In this document: positions 44,837-56,415 of the stretch, piece after piece
How the letters are laid out: every line of letters starts with the position of its first letter
Position numbering within the stretch: position 1 is the stretch's first letter
NCBI GenBank assembly: GCA_951213105.1
Contig: OX578145.1
Span: 8,205,191-8,269,190 of the forward strand
Source of the DNA: Amaurobius ferox
Lineage: Eukaryota; Arthropoda; Arachnida; Araneae; Amaurobiidae
Length of the DNA: 64,000 bases
Reading direction: 5' to 3'
Position numbers and translations under genes: made by a program
The notes under the pieces: model-generated
Seen by the model: only the letters and a program-made list of their open reading frames with translations
Database searches by the model: none
Told to the model about the DNA's origin: nothing

Positions 44837-47121
44837 ACGATAACATACCGGACAGGAACCCATCCAGTGAGAAAACAATGATGTAGATAAGACCATCCTA
44901 TTTACAGTTTTTGGGAGTCCTTCGAATCGAAGATCCGGAAAACCATCGGTCGAGTTGAGAATGGACTTTTTTTTCGGCCGTCTCTTGTGTCTCCCAAAAA
45001 ACAGTTCCGTAGAGTGGGTACACATCGATTCGAGAAAGTGGGTGAGTCTATCACCATGGCAACCCGATCAGGACGAAGGGGGGAGGGGATTTTGACCGAA
45101 CTAGAAGTTGATCTACCCTATCTTCGGCAGCAGGAAGCCGCCATCGAAATCGAACTCTCAAACTTTTTTTGGAGAAAAAAAAAAACTCAGTAAACAATAA
45201 ACAGTGCGTATTGCATTCTTGGCTATATTACCTTATTGCAGTGGCGTTGCCAAGGGGAGGAGGGGAATTTGGGGGTCATATCTCCCCAGGAACCGATCGA
45301 ATCCATTGAATTTCAAAGAAATGATATAGAGAAATAGAAAACATAATACTGGATCGCCCTCCCCACTCTAGATATTTTTACTTCCTCTTGGTTATAAAGG
45401 GATTAGGCCTAGGCAAAATGATCTCGCATTTATAATAAATACTTTGTATATATATTTAATGAACACCCCTTCTGCAATAACAGACATGGGAAAAATATCT
45501 GGAGTGTAAAACTCGACTGAACTTCCTCATGGGTTCATATTTCCCACCGAGTGGATTATATTATAATTAGTATTAAAATTGAAAAAAAAAAATTTTTTTT
45601 TTCATTCGAAAGTTAACCCTTTGAATTTTTTTTTTTTTTTTTACAATACATCAGTCAAGCTTAGAAAGTAAATGTGTTTTGTGTTAACACATACTATTTT
45701 ATGATCAGTTACATGTAATAGTTTAAAAGATCACTCTCTCTTCGTTTAATCTGTATCATTGCACTGAGAAGGATTGTTTCTCTATACTAAATAGCGATTA
45801 TAAGGATGCTATGAAAATTCTAAATCGCGAATTTCTTTTTTGAATCATACCAGTTATGAAAAATTCTTTCCATTTTAAAAATTCTTCTCTATTGAGTGTC
45901 GACTGTGCATGCCCACTCGTCAATAGAATTTGAACCACGCCTACAGAAGCGGGGATGGGGGGGGGGGGGGGTCGTTTATTTTATTTATTTCTAATTTTTT
46001 TAGCTTTCAACGTTTGTGGAGCGGTGCTCTTCACGCTTAAACTGAGGATTTCGCATTGTGCGGTGGATACGGATTGAAATGGATATGGCAATTTGAAAAC
46101 TGAATAGTAGTATTTAAATAGCGTGCGCTTATTTAGGAGCCGGTTTGAAATCCATCTCCAGAAGTATCTCACTCTCCTATCAGATTGAACTTCGCGTTAA
46201 ACCGAACCCGAGTAAGCAATAGTCTACGATAAGTAAAACCATACATATTGTTAACAAATGTTGAGATAAATTCTTCATCATAGAAGCATGTATCAAACGA
46301 AAATCCAATGATCACTGACTAATTTTCGTCGCTCTTATATTCCATGCAAAAATTTTCTCACATAAAATTTGCTTTCATTTCGTTTGATTACTGAAATACT
46401 AAAATGTATCACAGAGAGTACTGCTGAGGAAACTGTTTGCATAAGTTTATTGAGGCGGTTTCCCTCACGAGGTTTAGTCCTTTGATGGATGGCGCAGAAA
46501 CGGATGAAGAAAAACCCATAAAGTATTTTCGAAATGAGCGTATGCTTATTTTAATTTCGCAGCATTTTGTGCAATGATTTCTTTTTTCACATAAACTGTT
46601 AATATATTCTCTCTTTGTGCCGAGCGCTTTCTTGAAAAATCCAATGCTGATTCCATCGAGGTAGTATATACTGACTCGTTGGCTGATTCTGAACGAACTC
46701 AAGGCTAATAGTCTTTTGGATTTGACCTAGCCCAGACTATATTAAGTGGGATAAGTAAGAAGGAAAAAGAAGATACTTTGTTAATTATATTTTGCTTCAT
46801 ATGTACGTATATTCTATGGAAGGGCACAAAAAGGAAAACCTTCATCTATTCAATTTTACCCGGATATACATATTCCTATAACAGCATTCCACCAGCAAGC
46901 GCACTCTAATAATTAGAAGAGTCAAACATTCTCTCCGATATTTTAGAAAGTGTACTGAAAACAAATAAATTTATTTGTATTGAAAGCAAAATTTGTACTG
47001 AAAGCGAGCATTATAAACATTCTTATTAATTTATTTATAATAAATAAAAAATATTTCCTCTAGCTTTTCGAACTCTTGCTATTCGAAACTGTTTTTGCGA
47101 ATCAAAGATCTTTGGGGGTCG
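44837..47121. other. Unassigned DNA
   Basis: 45239 onward (CAGTGGCGTTGCCAAGGGGA) resembles a DNA-transposon end, but no partner was found. A G-run lies at about 45957-45971. Open frames at 44987-45193, 45981-46172 and 46409-46702 lack domain-like features. No exon was identified with confidence. Confidence 0.35.
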
Positions 47122-47263
47122 GATTAAATTTTCTAATAGAATTTCTAATAGATTAAATTTTCTAATAGAATTTCTAATAGATTAAATTTTCTAATAGAAT
47201 TTCTAATAGATTAAATTTTCTAATAGAATTTCTAATAGATTAAATTTTCTAATAGAATTGTTT
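47122..47263. repeat. 29-bp minisatellite, nearly five units
   Basis: The unit is GATTAAATTTTCTAATAGAA plus TTTCTAATA, in perfect register at 47122, 47151, 47180, 47209 and 47238. The unit is itself partly repetitive (TTTCTAATAGA). Confidence 0.9.
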
Positions 47264-47627
47264 GTTTTGGCGGTAAAATAAAAATAGGATGTGAAATTAT
47301 GGGATGCTGAGTTTTTAGACCTGAGTGTTATATAAAATACAGTATTGATAAACACAGTATTGGTAAGGGAGTTATTTAATTGCATGCAAAAAAGCATATA
47401 AAACCTTTCTGAGAGTGCTAACATGCAAATAATACGGTTTTTAATTGGGAGAAAATTGGGCGATGCTAAAATATCTTCGTTGTCATTTAGGAAAAGTTTA
47501 ACTTTCTCAAAGTTTAGAGGAGAAAAAAAAATGTAGAGGGCCCTGTACGATGTATACAGGTAATATATGAGATACAAATAGAGTTAGATTTCAAAAATAC
47601 AAATATTATTATTTTTTAATAAATATT

Positions 47628-47671
<44 letters not shown>

Positions 47672-47696
47672 AATTGAAGAAATTTTATTTTACTTG
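47264..47696. other. Unassigned DNA ending in (AT)n
   Basis: (AT)n at about 47632-47667, flanked by the inverted pair TACTTTATAT/ATATAAAGTA. The 124-residue minus-strand frame (47203-47577) is AT-driven and starts within the minisatellite. Not supported. Confidence 0.4.
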
Positions 47697-48180
47697 TATT
47701 ATATATACCTGAGATGGATCATTAAAAGAGAATGTTCTGCATAACATAAGTGAAAGGGAGATGGACTGAAATGTAATTGTGACATCAAAAGTACTATACG
47801 ACAAGCCGTTGAATATTTAAAAAAAAACATGATAAGAAAACTTTATAAATAAAACAGGTACTAAATTGGTATAAAATACCCCTTTTTCCCAGTTCCATAT
47901 ATAAGTTAAGGAATGGAATAAGAATTACATGTGCTAAAGAGTGGTGAATAAAACATGAAGATTGATATAAATCATATATGTGATGCAGTTACTTAACGTA
48001 CTAATCCCCTTGTTCCCTGCATAAACATACATGGTGTAAATGTAAGAACTGTGTTTAAAGATGAAAAGTTACAAAACAGAAACATTGTTTTGCGCCGTGA
48101 GCTAGGCCTTTTCTAACTCCTAAATTATTTTTTTTTGAAAATGAATAAATTGAATAAATTGTATAAGTGAAAACTGAAAG
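47697..48180 (+). repeat. Dispersed repeat F (copy 2)
   Basis: Collinear with 15210-15748, with the same anchors and several small deletions. Confidence 0.6.
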
Positions 48181-48914
48181 GTGATATATATATATATATA
48201 GTATTAATCATTTACAACATTATTATTTTATTTCCACTCTTCTCAATGTGATTCCCTTTTGGCATAACTTTTTGTGTTTAATTATATCACCTTTTAGTTT
48301 ACAATTAAGATCAATTTTTATTCTCTGGTATCATTATTTTCCTTATTTTTTTTAATATTATATTTCTAGTCCTCTTTGACGGTTTAATGTTATTAAACTA
48401 GGGTATAACAATTTTCATGTTCTAAATATTAGCTTCCTTATCTACATTTTTATTCCTCCTTAATGTTATTCATGTTTTAAAGTAGCCTTATTATATTTAT
48501 TTTTATTATTATATATATTCAAACTGTAGGGTAAACAATGAAATGCATAAAAAAGCAAATAAAATAAATTGCAGTTTATCGTGATGAAAACGAATGCAGT
48601 TTTTCGGAGTGATAACTCCAAACGTTTCCGAGATGATGGGATCTCCAAAACGAGAGATGCGGTGTAGAGCTCACGCGTCAATTCAAAAATAAAAGCAGCT
48701 GAAGGGACAGAAAGGGGGTGAAGGTTTGCGTTTGAAGTATATGCGTCACGGGGTACACTAGTCACAACTACACAGGTACACTAGTCATTGACTATTATTT
48801 AGGGATCGCGCCGTAAGCATCTGAAGATAGAGGTAGAGGTCGGAGGTAAGCCGCGTTTGTTTTCCCTACGAGAAGGAAGGAGATGCAGGTGAGAGGTTGG
48901 ATGTAGGCACTTAC
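48181..48914. other. Probable intron downstream of the exon at 48.9 kb
   Basis: On the minus strand this follows the splice donor. It is AT-rich in its distal part. No acceptor or second exon could be chosen. A direct repeat TACACTAGTCA (near 48752 and 48778) is present. Confidence 0.4.
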
Positions 48915-49047
48915 CTTTCTTCTTCTCCTCCTTTTCTTTTTTCTCGATAAGGAAGGCCTCCTTCTCCTGCTCCCCGTACACCATGAACTTCACTTTATCG
49001 GTGAAAGAGAAGGCCTCTTCGCCTCCCTCCTGAGCGCCCTCCGCCAT
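48915..49047 (-). CDS. First coding exon of an unidentified protein
   Basis: The ATG at 49047 sits in a favourable context (CAGGATGGCG). It opens a 44-codon exon beginning MAEGAQEGGEEAFSFTDKVK, and later FMVYGEQEKEAF and a Glu/Lys-rich end. It is followed exactly by GTAAGT (48914-48909), a consensus donor, leaving one extra base (phase 1). The exon is markedly GC-richer than the window, uses C/G-ending codons and reads as acidic, then hydrophobic-patterned, then charged helix, quite unlike the repeat frames. An in-frame upstream ATG at 49056 (MCR..) is possible, but the 49047 start has the better context. There is no signal peptide. I do not recognise the family. The rest of the gene should lie at lower coordinates, perhaps outside the window. 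Confidence 0.6.
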
Positions 49048-49310
49048 CCTGCACACACCTCCAGGAGACTGTTGGTGTTGTTACCTTTCTCTCCCAGCAA
49101 TGCACCTCAACGCCACGATCGATCGATAGATGGCGCCACGATACGTCCATGCGGGAGGTAAACAAAAACAGAACGGAGGTGGCGGTCGTTTCGTATCAAG
49201 TTTTGAGGTACATTTGAATGTTAAGGTGCATTTGAGTGTTCGAAACGAAGACGAGCAATCAAATTCTGAAGTCCCGGCAAACATTTTCACGGGACCCTTC
49301 CATATTTGAT
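49048..49310 (-). promoter_or_regulatory. Candidate promoter / 5' UTR of the 48.9-kb gene
   Basis: This stretch upstream of the ATG is rich in CpG (GATCGATCGATAGATGGCGCC, GGCGGTCGTTTCG in the plus view) compared with its surroundings. No TATA box is evident. Assignment rests only on position and composition. Confidence 0.35.
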
Positions 49311-50017
49311 TTTCTCTCCTTGGAAATATTTAACGATTTCCTCCCCCCCCCCCCTAAACAAATCGACGGTAGCTCCAGTTTATTAGATGGAAACTAAATG
49401 ACTCCATAACTCTGCGGGAATGAATAACACCATTTAGTAAAATAAAAATCCAAAAAAGTTCAATAAGTATATTTGATATTTTCAGGCCCATTTGTTTCGT
49501 TTACAAACTTTCAGAGCACGGGCGTCCATAGAGCTTTTCCCAGGAGGGGGCACTGATGTGTCATGGGACAAACTCAAAGAATAGTTGCACAATATAGACT
49601 AGTTTGATGCTCAACTTTGGTACCTTGAAAGTCGAGGGGGAAGGGACCCTCTTGCCTTTCCCTGCGGGCCCCCATGTTTCAAAGCGCTACAACTCACTTG
49701 CTAACTGTTTATAGCCAGTGGGGGACGGAAACATTTTATAGTAACACAGCTTCTATTTGTGTGACAGCATTTAGATATATTTATATAGAGCGAATAGAAT
49801 CCCCCCCCCCTTAAAGTTTCATTCGTATTCCCCACCCCACCCAGCCAAAAAAAAAATCTTCAAAGACTGCCTGTTTATACTAGGATGCGCTTTTGGCTTT
49901 CCTCCTGATTTCATTTAGATACTTCGAACCTAGACGTCAGATCCAAATATCACATTATTTTACTAACTTGCTTGGCGATATATAAATTAGACTTATACAA
50001 TACAGCTTGTAAAGAGC
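49311..50017. other. Unassigned DNA with C-runs
   Basis: Several C- or G-rich runs occur (49343-49354, 49800-49812), and a GGGGGC-type patch near 49540 resembles the interior of hAT-like ends. No element was resolved. Confidence 0.4.
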
Positions 50018-51340
50018 CTTACTGTAATGCCCCAACCAGGAATCGAACCCTGGACCTCCGAACTGGTCCGTCGATGCTCTACTGGGTCGAAATTGCTCTT
50101 ATCGTCAAAGTGGACGATTAAAGAGCTGAAATCAACTCTTAGAGAGTTAATGTTGCACGTTAACTTGTATTAACTTTGAAAATTTTTCTCCGATTCATTA
50201 ACAGCTTCACTACTAATGAATGCTTGTACTAGAGTTTACAAATTCTAATTAATAGACTTTGTAGTGCACAAACTTTAATTCAATAACATATAATAATAGT
50301 GGTCCCCAATAATAAAAAGTACCGTATTTAATTATAACTGATAGAAATATTACTTTCCTTATATACATAATGTATAAGGAAAGTATTGTGACGGGGTCGA
50401 AAATTCGAATTCGAGTTTTCGACGGGAGAGAACGTTTCAAGCATCCCTGATCACGAATCGAACATTTTTGAAGTGATGTCTGTGTGTGTGTGTGTGTGCA
50501 ATGAGTCTGTGGAGACGATATCTCACGAACGAATGGAGCGATTCGAATGAAATTTGGTACAAAAATAACAATCCGTGAATACTGGAAGCCTATTGTTTTA
50601 AAACACAATCGAATTTTCAGCCCCCTCCCCCCTAAATTTTCGAATGAAATTTTGAAAAAATCATCAAAAAATCAAAACCTTTGATAAAGTTACTCAAATA
50701 GATATTTCTTATATAATTTTTCCTTAGAAAACGATTGACATAAATTTTAGAACGCTAGTAGCATGAACCGTTCTCGAGATATTGCACATTTTTCAAATAA
50801 ATTTATAAAAAAAATCCTATAAATTAAAAAAAAATATTAACTGTTAAGAAACATGTTCACTTTTCATATGTAATATCATGCGATAAATTTGGTGACATCG
50901 TTCTTGTGGATCTAACTCATTCCATTCACGAGGAAAGGTACTTTAAGTAATGCTTTTGTATTTGAACGCCAATAGTCATTTATCTGCTGTAAGAATAACT
51001 TATTTCTCCGTCCATAACGCTTGGCGAGATTTTGGCGACGAATTTACGGAATGTCGCCAACTTGGCGACATTTTTAATTGTTGCCAAATTAACGAAAATC
51101 TCGCCAGATGGATAAAAATGACGCTGAATCAATGAAAATGACGACTCATTGAAGAAAATTCAATATTTTGGAAAGAATATAAGTATCTACTATAAGAATA
51201 ACATTTTTTTTAACTGTAGAAGTAGTAAATTCATTGCATTATATAAGGAAAGTCATGTGTTGCCCACATCAGATTTTTTTTATAAAGCAATTGATTTAAA
51301 CACCAAAATTTAGGACAAGCAAAAATTCGGAATTTTTGGG
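50018..51340 (-). repeat. Repeat H with SINE-D end, split by a family A element
   Basis: The reversed SINE-D tRNA part is at 50029-50100 (GGAATCGAACCCTGGACCTC view; A-box side shortened). The H body runs from 50109 to 50351 and continues at 51280-51340. It is collinear with 26777-27215. Confidence 0.75.
50352..51276 (+). mobile_element. Family A element (copy 6) with known empty site
   Basis: It starts ACTTTCCTTATATACATAAT directly after GAAATATT and ends CCCACATCAGA before TTTTTTTATAAAGC. The uninterrupted site at 27132-27150 reads GAAATATTTTTTATAGAGC. Full set of A motifs, about 925 bp. Confidence 0.9.
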
Positions 51341-51344
51341 CTTC

Positions 51345-51545
51345 ACTAATCTATTAAGCATGTTTAGGTGGATGTAATAGACCTTCACCCATAATTACTA
51401 TTATGTTTTAAAGGTATAACTGTGTAAAGAGCCTTGCTGCCCCAACCGGGAATCGAACCCTGGATCTCCGAACGGGCCGACGCTCCACCGTTGAACTACT
51501 CTAACGAAACTGCTCGGAAAAGCTCTTATCGTCTCTGCAAGCTGA
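51345..51545 (-). mobile_element. tRNA-derived SINE, family D, longest copy
   Basis: The complement has a decayed A-box side (GTAGTTCAACGGTGGAGCG), GGGTTCGATTCCCGGTTGGG, then GCAGCAAGGCTCTTTACACA and a body to about 51345 that matches 600-700. The end of the SINE body lies next to the H repeat. Confidence 0.7.
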
Positions 51546-51668
51546 CGAGATCTTCAAGTTCTTCTATAAACTTGCTTAGCGGCACATAAATACGTACTTG
51601 AATATATACTTAAGTACGTACACGAATACGTACATAAATACGCAATTTTCCTATAACTTCCTCATTTT

Positions 51669-52518
51669 ACTTTCCCTGCAATGCATGATAATGTATAGGG
51701 AAAGTATTGAAATCGTGTCGAAAATCGCAACTCGAGTTTTCGACGGATCTATACGTTTTGGGACCTCTAGAACCCGAAAAACTATTTTTAGCTTGACGTC
51801 TGTGTGTGTGTATGTATGTGTGTTTGTGTCTGTCTGTGCAATGTATGTATTCACTCTACTCAAACACTAATTGACCCAATTTCATAAAGTAGGGTAAGTC
51901 ATTTGTGGGTAACCCCGGCGCTGATTAGATTTTGGTAAGATTCGGGAATAAAAGAACCTGCCCCCCCCCCCTCCCCATTTTGTGTGTGTGCGTGAAATGG
52001 CCCGCTAAAATCGCATGTGTCCATTCTAGATAAAAAAAAAAAACCTAACTGATCCAATTTCACAAAAATTGGGTAGGTAAGTCACGTGTGGGTTACCCTT
52101 GTGCTTATTAGATTTTAGTACGATTCGGAAAAAAAGAACCCACCTTATCTTACGAAATGGCCCGCAAAAATCGTCAATATCTAAAATGAAATACTACGTA
52201 TGCTCAAATGTATCCATTAAATGCTTGTTTTGTTAAACATAATTTTTGACGAAAAGAATAAGACCAACCGAATTATTGTAGGCCTAGCCGTTCTCGAGAT
52301 ATTTTAGAATTTTAGCATTTTTGCTAAACCTCCTTTGAAAATACGTCCTGCTACCCTATGATAACGAAAATTGAATTTAAAGTGCCAATTCTGTATCATT
52401 TCAAAGAATAATGCTAGATATTGTGCGCCTTTAAACTCAGTTTCGTGAATCATTAAGGAAATAAAGAGAAAATGAATTTGAGTCTGTAGGGAAAGTCACT
52501 TGCTGTCCACATCAGATT
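51669..52518 (+). mobile_element. Family B element, full length
   Basis: It starts ACTTTCCCTGCAATGCATGA with the mirror GTATAGGGAAAGT. Then come TCGAAAATCGCAACTCGAGT, a TGACGTC site before (GT)n, two CGAAATGGCCCGC modules, CGTTCTCGAGATATT and the 3' end GGGAAAGTCACTTGCTGTCC-ACATCAGA. Confidence 0.85.
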
Positions 52519-53236
52519 CTTTTTTAAATACAAAACAAAACATCTCGTGCTTTGTACTCATATGTCACCAAGGAGGCAGTAAACACATTGAGCTGCATAA
52601 CCATCGTGACATTTTAGATATTACAGATTTTCCACTCATTGGAAAACCCGGGCTAAAATAATAAAATATCGAAATTATAACCAGTGTACTTCGAAATCTA
52701 AAATCCTAAATCAAATTATATACACTTGTAGAGCTTTCAAAGAGATACCAGTTCTTGCTTATTATTCATAGTTTTAGTTTTTGAGAAGCATAAAAAGTTT
52801 GTATTTTTGAGATATAAGTGTTACAATCTTGAAAAATGGACAATTGATAGTCTTTAACTTGACTAGACGATTACTTGAAAACTATAAGAGCTTTATTTGA
52901 AATATATATAGATTTAGAGATAACATTTCCTAATGCATCTTTTTGTTGCTTATTATGTATATTTATCTTTTATAGCTTCGAAGATATTTAGTAAAAGTAA
53001 GTGAGTAAAAGTAAGTTAAATGGGGAAAAAAAACATTGCGCTGCCACTTTTTTAAGTTCAAAATATTAAAATTAATTTTAATATCTTGAATAATATACAT
53101 AACAATTGAACAATATTCATAATGTGACCAAAACAAAAAACTTTAAAAAATACAAGCTTCCAAAGTGCTTCCATTTTTCGTAACACTCCACTCCGCTTTC
53201 CAGCACTGATACCCCAAGCATAAACCTAAACATAAA
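52519..53236. other. Unassigned AT-rich DNA
   Basis: No features recognised. Confidence 0.4.
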
Positions 53237-53992
53237 AATCTGATGTGGGCAGCACATGACTTTCCTTGCAGACTTATATTCACGTTCTCTTTATTTAATT
53301 AAATTGATTTCACTTTTAATTCAATTTTCGTTCTCATTCGGTAACCGGACTTATTTTCAAAGGTGGCGTAGAGAAAATACGAAAAACTAAAATATCTCGA
53401 GAACGGCTAGTCCTAGTGTAATGGGGTTGATCTTATTCTTTTCGTCGTAAAACATTACGTATTAAACGAGCATTTAATGGATATATTTAAGTATACCTAG
53501 TTCTTTAGTTTAGATTTTGACGATTTTTGCGGGCCATTTTGCAAAAAAAGGCAGGTTATTTTTTCCCGAATCGTACCAAAATCTAATCAGCACCAGGGTA
53601 ACCCACAAGTGACTCATCTACCGAATTTTGTGAAATTCGATGCATTAGTTTTTCAGTTAGAATGGATACAAGCTTTTGCGGGCCATTTCGCAAAAAAAGG
53701 CGGGTTCTTTTATCCCGAATCGTACCCAAAACTAATCAGCATCAGATTCGCCCACAAGTGACTTACCTACCAAATTTTAGGAAATTCGGTCAGTTACTTT
53801 TTTAGTTAGAGTGGATACAAAATCTGCACAGACAGACAGATACACAGACACACACACAGACGTCACGCTAAAAATAGTTTTCTCATATTCTAGAGGTCTC
53901 GAAACGTATAGATCCGTCGAAAACTCGAGTTGTGATTTTCGATATGATTCCAATACTTTCCCTATACATTACCATGTATTGCAGGGAAAGTA
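53237..53992 (-). mobile_element. Family B element, full length (tandem cluster, first)
   Basis: The 3' end AATCTGATGTGGGCAGCACA is at the left. CTCGAGAACGGCTAGTCCTA follows, with a (CAGA)/(CA) block at 53825-53860 and the 5' hairpin ACTTTCCCTATACATTACCA / TGTATTGCAGGGAAAGT at the right. Confidence 0.9.
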
Positions 53993-54059
53993 AAATATCT
54001 GGGCAGCACATGACTTTCTTTATATAATGCAATGAATTTACTACTTTTATAGTAAAAAA

Positions 54060-54843
54060 AAATCTGATGTGGGCAGCACATGACTTTCCCTGCAGACTTA
54101 TATCCACGTTCTCTTTATTTTAATTACATTTATTTCACTTTTATTCAATTTTCGTTCTCATTCGGTAACCGGGCTTATTTTCAAAGGTGGCGTAGGGAAA
54201 GTACGAAAAACTAAAATATCTCGAGAACGGCTAGTCCTAGTGTAATGGGGTTGGTCTTATTCTTTTCGTCGTTAAACATTACGTATTAAACGGGCATTTT
54301 ATGGATATATCTGAGTATACCTAGTTCTTTAGTTTAGATTTTGAAGATTTTTGCGGGCCGTTTTGCAAAAAAAGGCAGGTTATTTTTTTCCGAATCGTAC
54401 CAAAATCTAATCAGCACCAGAGTGACCTATACGTGACTTATCTACCGAATTTTGTGAAATTCGGTCCATTAGTTTTTCAGCTAGAGTGGATACAAAATTC
54501 GGTCCATTAGTTTTTCTGCTACAGTGGATACAAGCTTTTGCGGGCCATTTCGCAAAAAAGGCGGGTTCTTTTATTCCGAATCGTACCCAAAACTAATCAG
54601 CACCAGCCCCGCCCACAAGTGACTTACCTACAAAATTTTGTGAAATTCGGTCCATTAGTTTTTTAATTAGAGTGGATACAATATCTGCACAGACACACAG
54701 ACATACACACAGAGTCACGCTAAAAATTGTTTTTCGTATTCTAGAGGTCTCGAAACGTGTAGATCCGTCGAAAACTCGAGTTGTGATTCTCGGCATGATT
54801 CCAATACTTCCCTTATACATTACCATGTATTGCAGGGAAAGTA
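54060..54843 (-). mobile_element. Family B element (tandem array unit 1)
   Basis: It runs from AATCTGATGTGGGCAGCACA to the 5' hairpin CTTATACATTACCATGTATT-GCAGGGAAAGTA. The next unit starts immediately. It carries an extra internal duplication of AATTCGGTCCATTAGTTTTT (54440-54530). Confidence 0.9.
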
Positions 54844-55650
54844 AAAATCTGATGTGGGCAGCACATGACTTTCCCTGCAGACTTATACTAACGTTCCCTT
54901 TATTTTAATTAACTTTATTTCACTTTTAATTCAATTTTCGTTCTCATTCGGTAACCGGACTTATTTTCAAAGATGGCGTAGAGAAAATACTAAAAACTGA
55001 AATATCTCGAGAACGGCTAGTTCTAGTGTAATGGGGTTGGTCTTATTCTTTTCGTCGTTAAAAATTACATATTAAACGGGCATTTAATGTATATATTTGA
55101 GTATACCTAGTTCTTTAGTTTAGATTTTGACGATTTTTGCGGGCCATTTTGCAAAAAAAGGCAGGTTATTTGTTTCCGAATCGTACCAAAATCTAATCAG
55201 CACCAAAATAACCCAGAAATGACTCATCTACCGAATTTTGTGAAATTCGGTCCATTAGTTTTTCAGTTAGAGTGGATAAAAGCTTTTGCGGGCCATTTCG
55301 CAAAAATAGGCGGGTTCTTTTATCCCGAATCTTACTCAAAACTAATCAGCACCAGACTCGCCTACAAGTGACTTACCTACCAAATTTTGTGATATTCGGT
55401 CCATTAGTTTTTTAGTTACAGTGGATACAAAATCTGCACAGACAGACAGACAGACAGACACACAGACAGACACACAGACAGGCAGACAGACACACAGACA
55501 CACACACAGACGTCACGCTAAAAATGGTTTTTTCGTATTCTAGAGGTCTCGAAACGTGTTGTGATTTTCGGCAGTGAAAACTCGAGTTGTGATTTTCGGC
55601 ATGATTCCAATACTTTCCCTATACATTACCATGTATTGCAGGGAAAGTAA
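54844..55650 (-). mobile_element. Family B element (tandem array unit 2)
   Basis: Head-to-tail with its neighbours, with an expanded (CAGA/CACA) tract at 55436-55510 and a short repeat of TTGTGATTTTCGGCA near 55558-55603. Confidence 0.9.
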
Positions 55651-56415
55651 AAATCTGATGTGGGCAGCACATGACTTTCCCTGCAGACTTATATTTACGT
55701 TCTCTTTATTTTAATTAAATGTATTTCACTTTTATTCAATTTTCGTTCTCATTCGGTAATCGGGCTTATTTTCAAAGGTGGTGTAGGGAAAGTACGAAAA
55801 ACTAAAATATCTCGAGAACGGCTAGACCTAGTGTAATGGGGTTGGTCTTATTCTTTTCTTCGTTAAAAATTACGCATTAAACACGCATTTAATGGATATA
55901 TTTGAGCATACGTAGCTTTTTAGTTTAGATTTTGACAATTTTTGCGGGCCATTCTGCAAAAAAAGGCAGGTTATTTTTTTCTGAATCGTCCCAAAATCTA
56001 ATCAGCACCAGGGTGTCCTATACGTGACTCATCTACCGAATTTTGTGAAATTCGGTCCATTTGTGTTTCAGGTAGAGTGGATACAAGCTTTTGCGGGCCA
56101 TTTCGCAAAAAAAGGCGGGTTCTTTTATTTCGAATCGTACCCAAAACTAATCAGCACCAGCCCCGCCCACAAGTGACTTACCCACAAAATTTTGTGAAAT
56201 TCGGTCAATTAGTTTTTTAGTTAGAGCGGATACAAAATCTGCACAGACAGACACACAGACACACAGACAGACACACACACAGACGTCACGCTAAAAATGG
56301 TTTTTTCGTATTCTAGAGGTCTCGAAACGTGTAGATCCGTCGAAAACTCGAGTTGCGATTTTCGGCATGATTCCAATACTTTCCCTATACATTACCATGT
56401 ATTGCAGGGAAAGTA
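55651..56415 (-). mobile_element. Family B element (tandem array unit 3)
   Basis: Same orientation and structure. Its 5' hairpin (56378-56415) abuts the A body. Confidence 0.9.

Noticed and set aside
44987..45193. 68-residue plus-strand frame with an internal MATRSGRRGEG start
   Set aside because: GC-richer and tempting, but no splice donor, domain or supporting neighbour exon was found.
45239..45290. CAGTGGCGTTGCC end-like sequence suggesting another hAT
   Set aside because: No matching opposite end or 8-bp duplication could be located.
47203..47577. 124-residue membrane-like open frame
   Set aside because: AT-driven composition, overlaps a minisatellite, no start context or splice sites.
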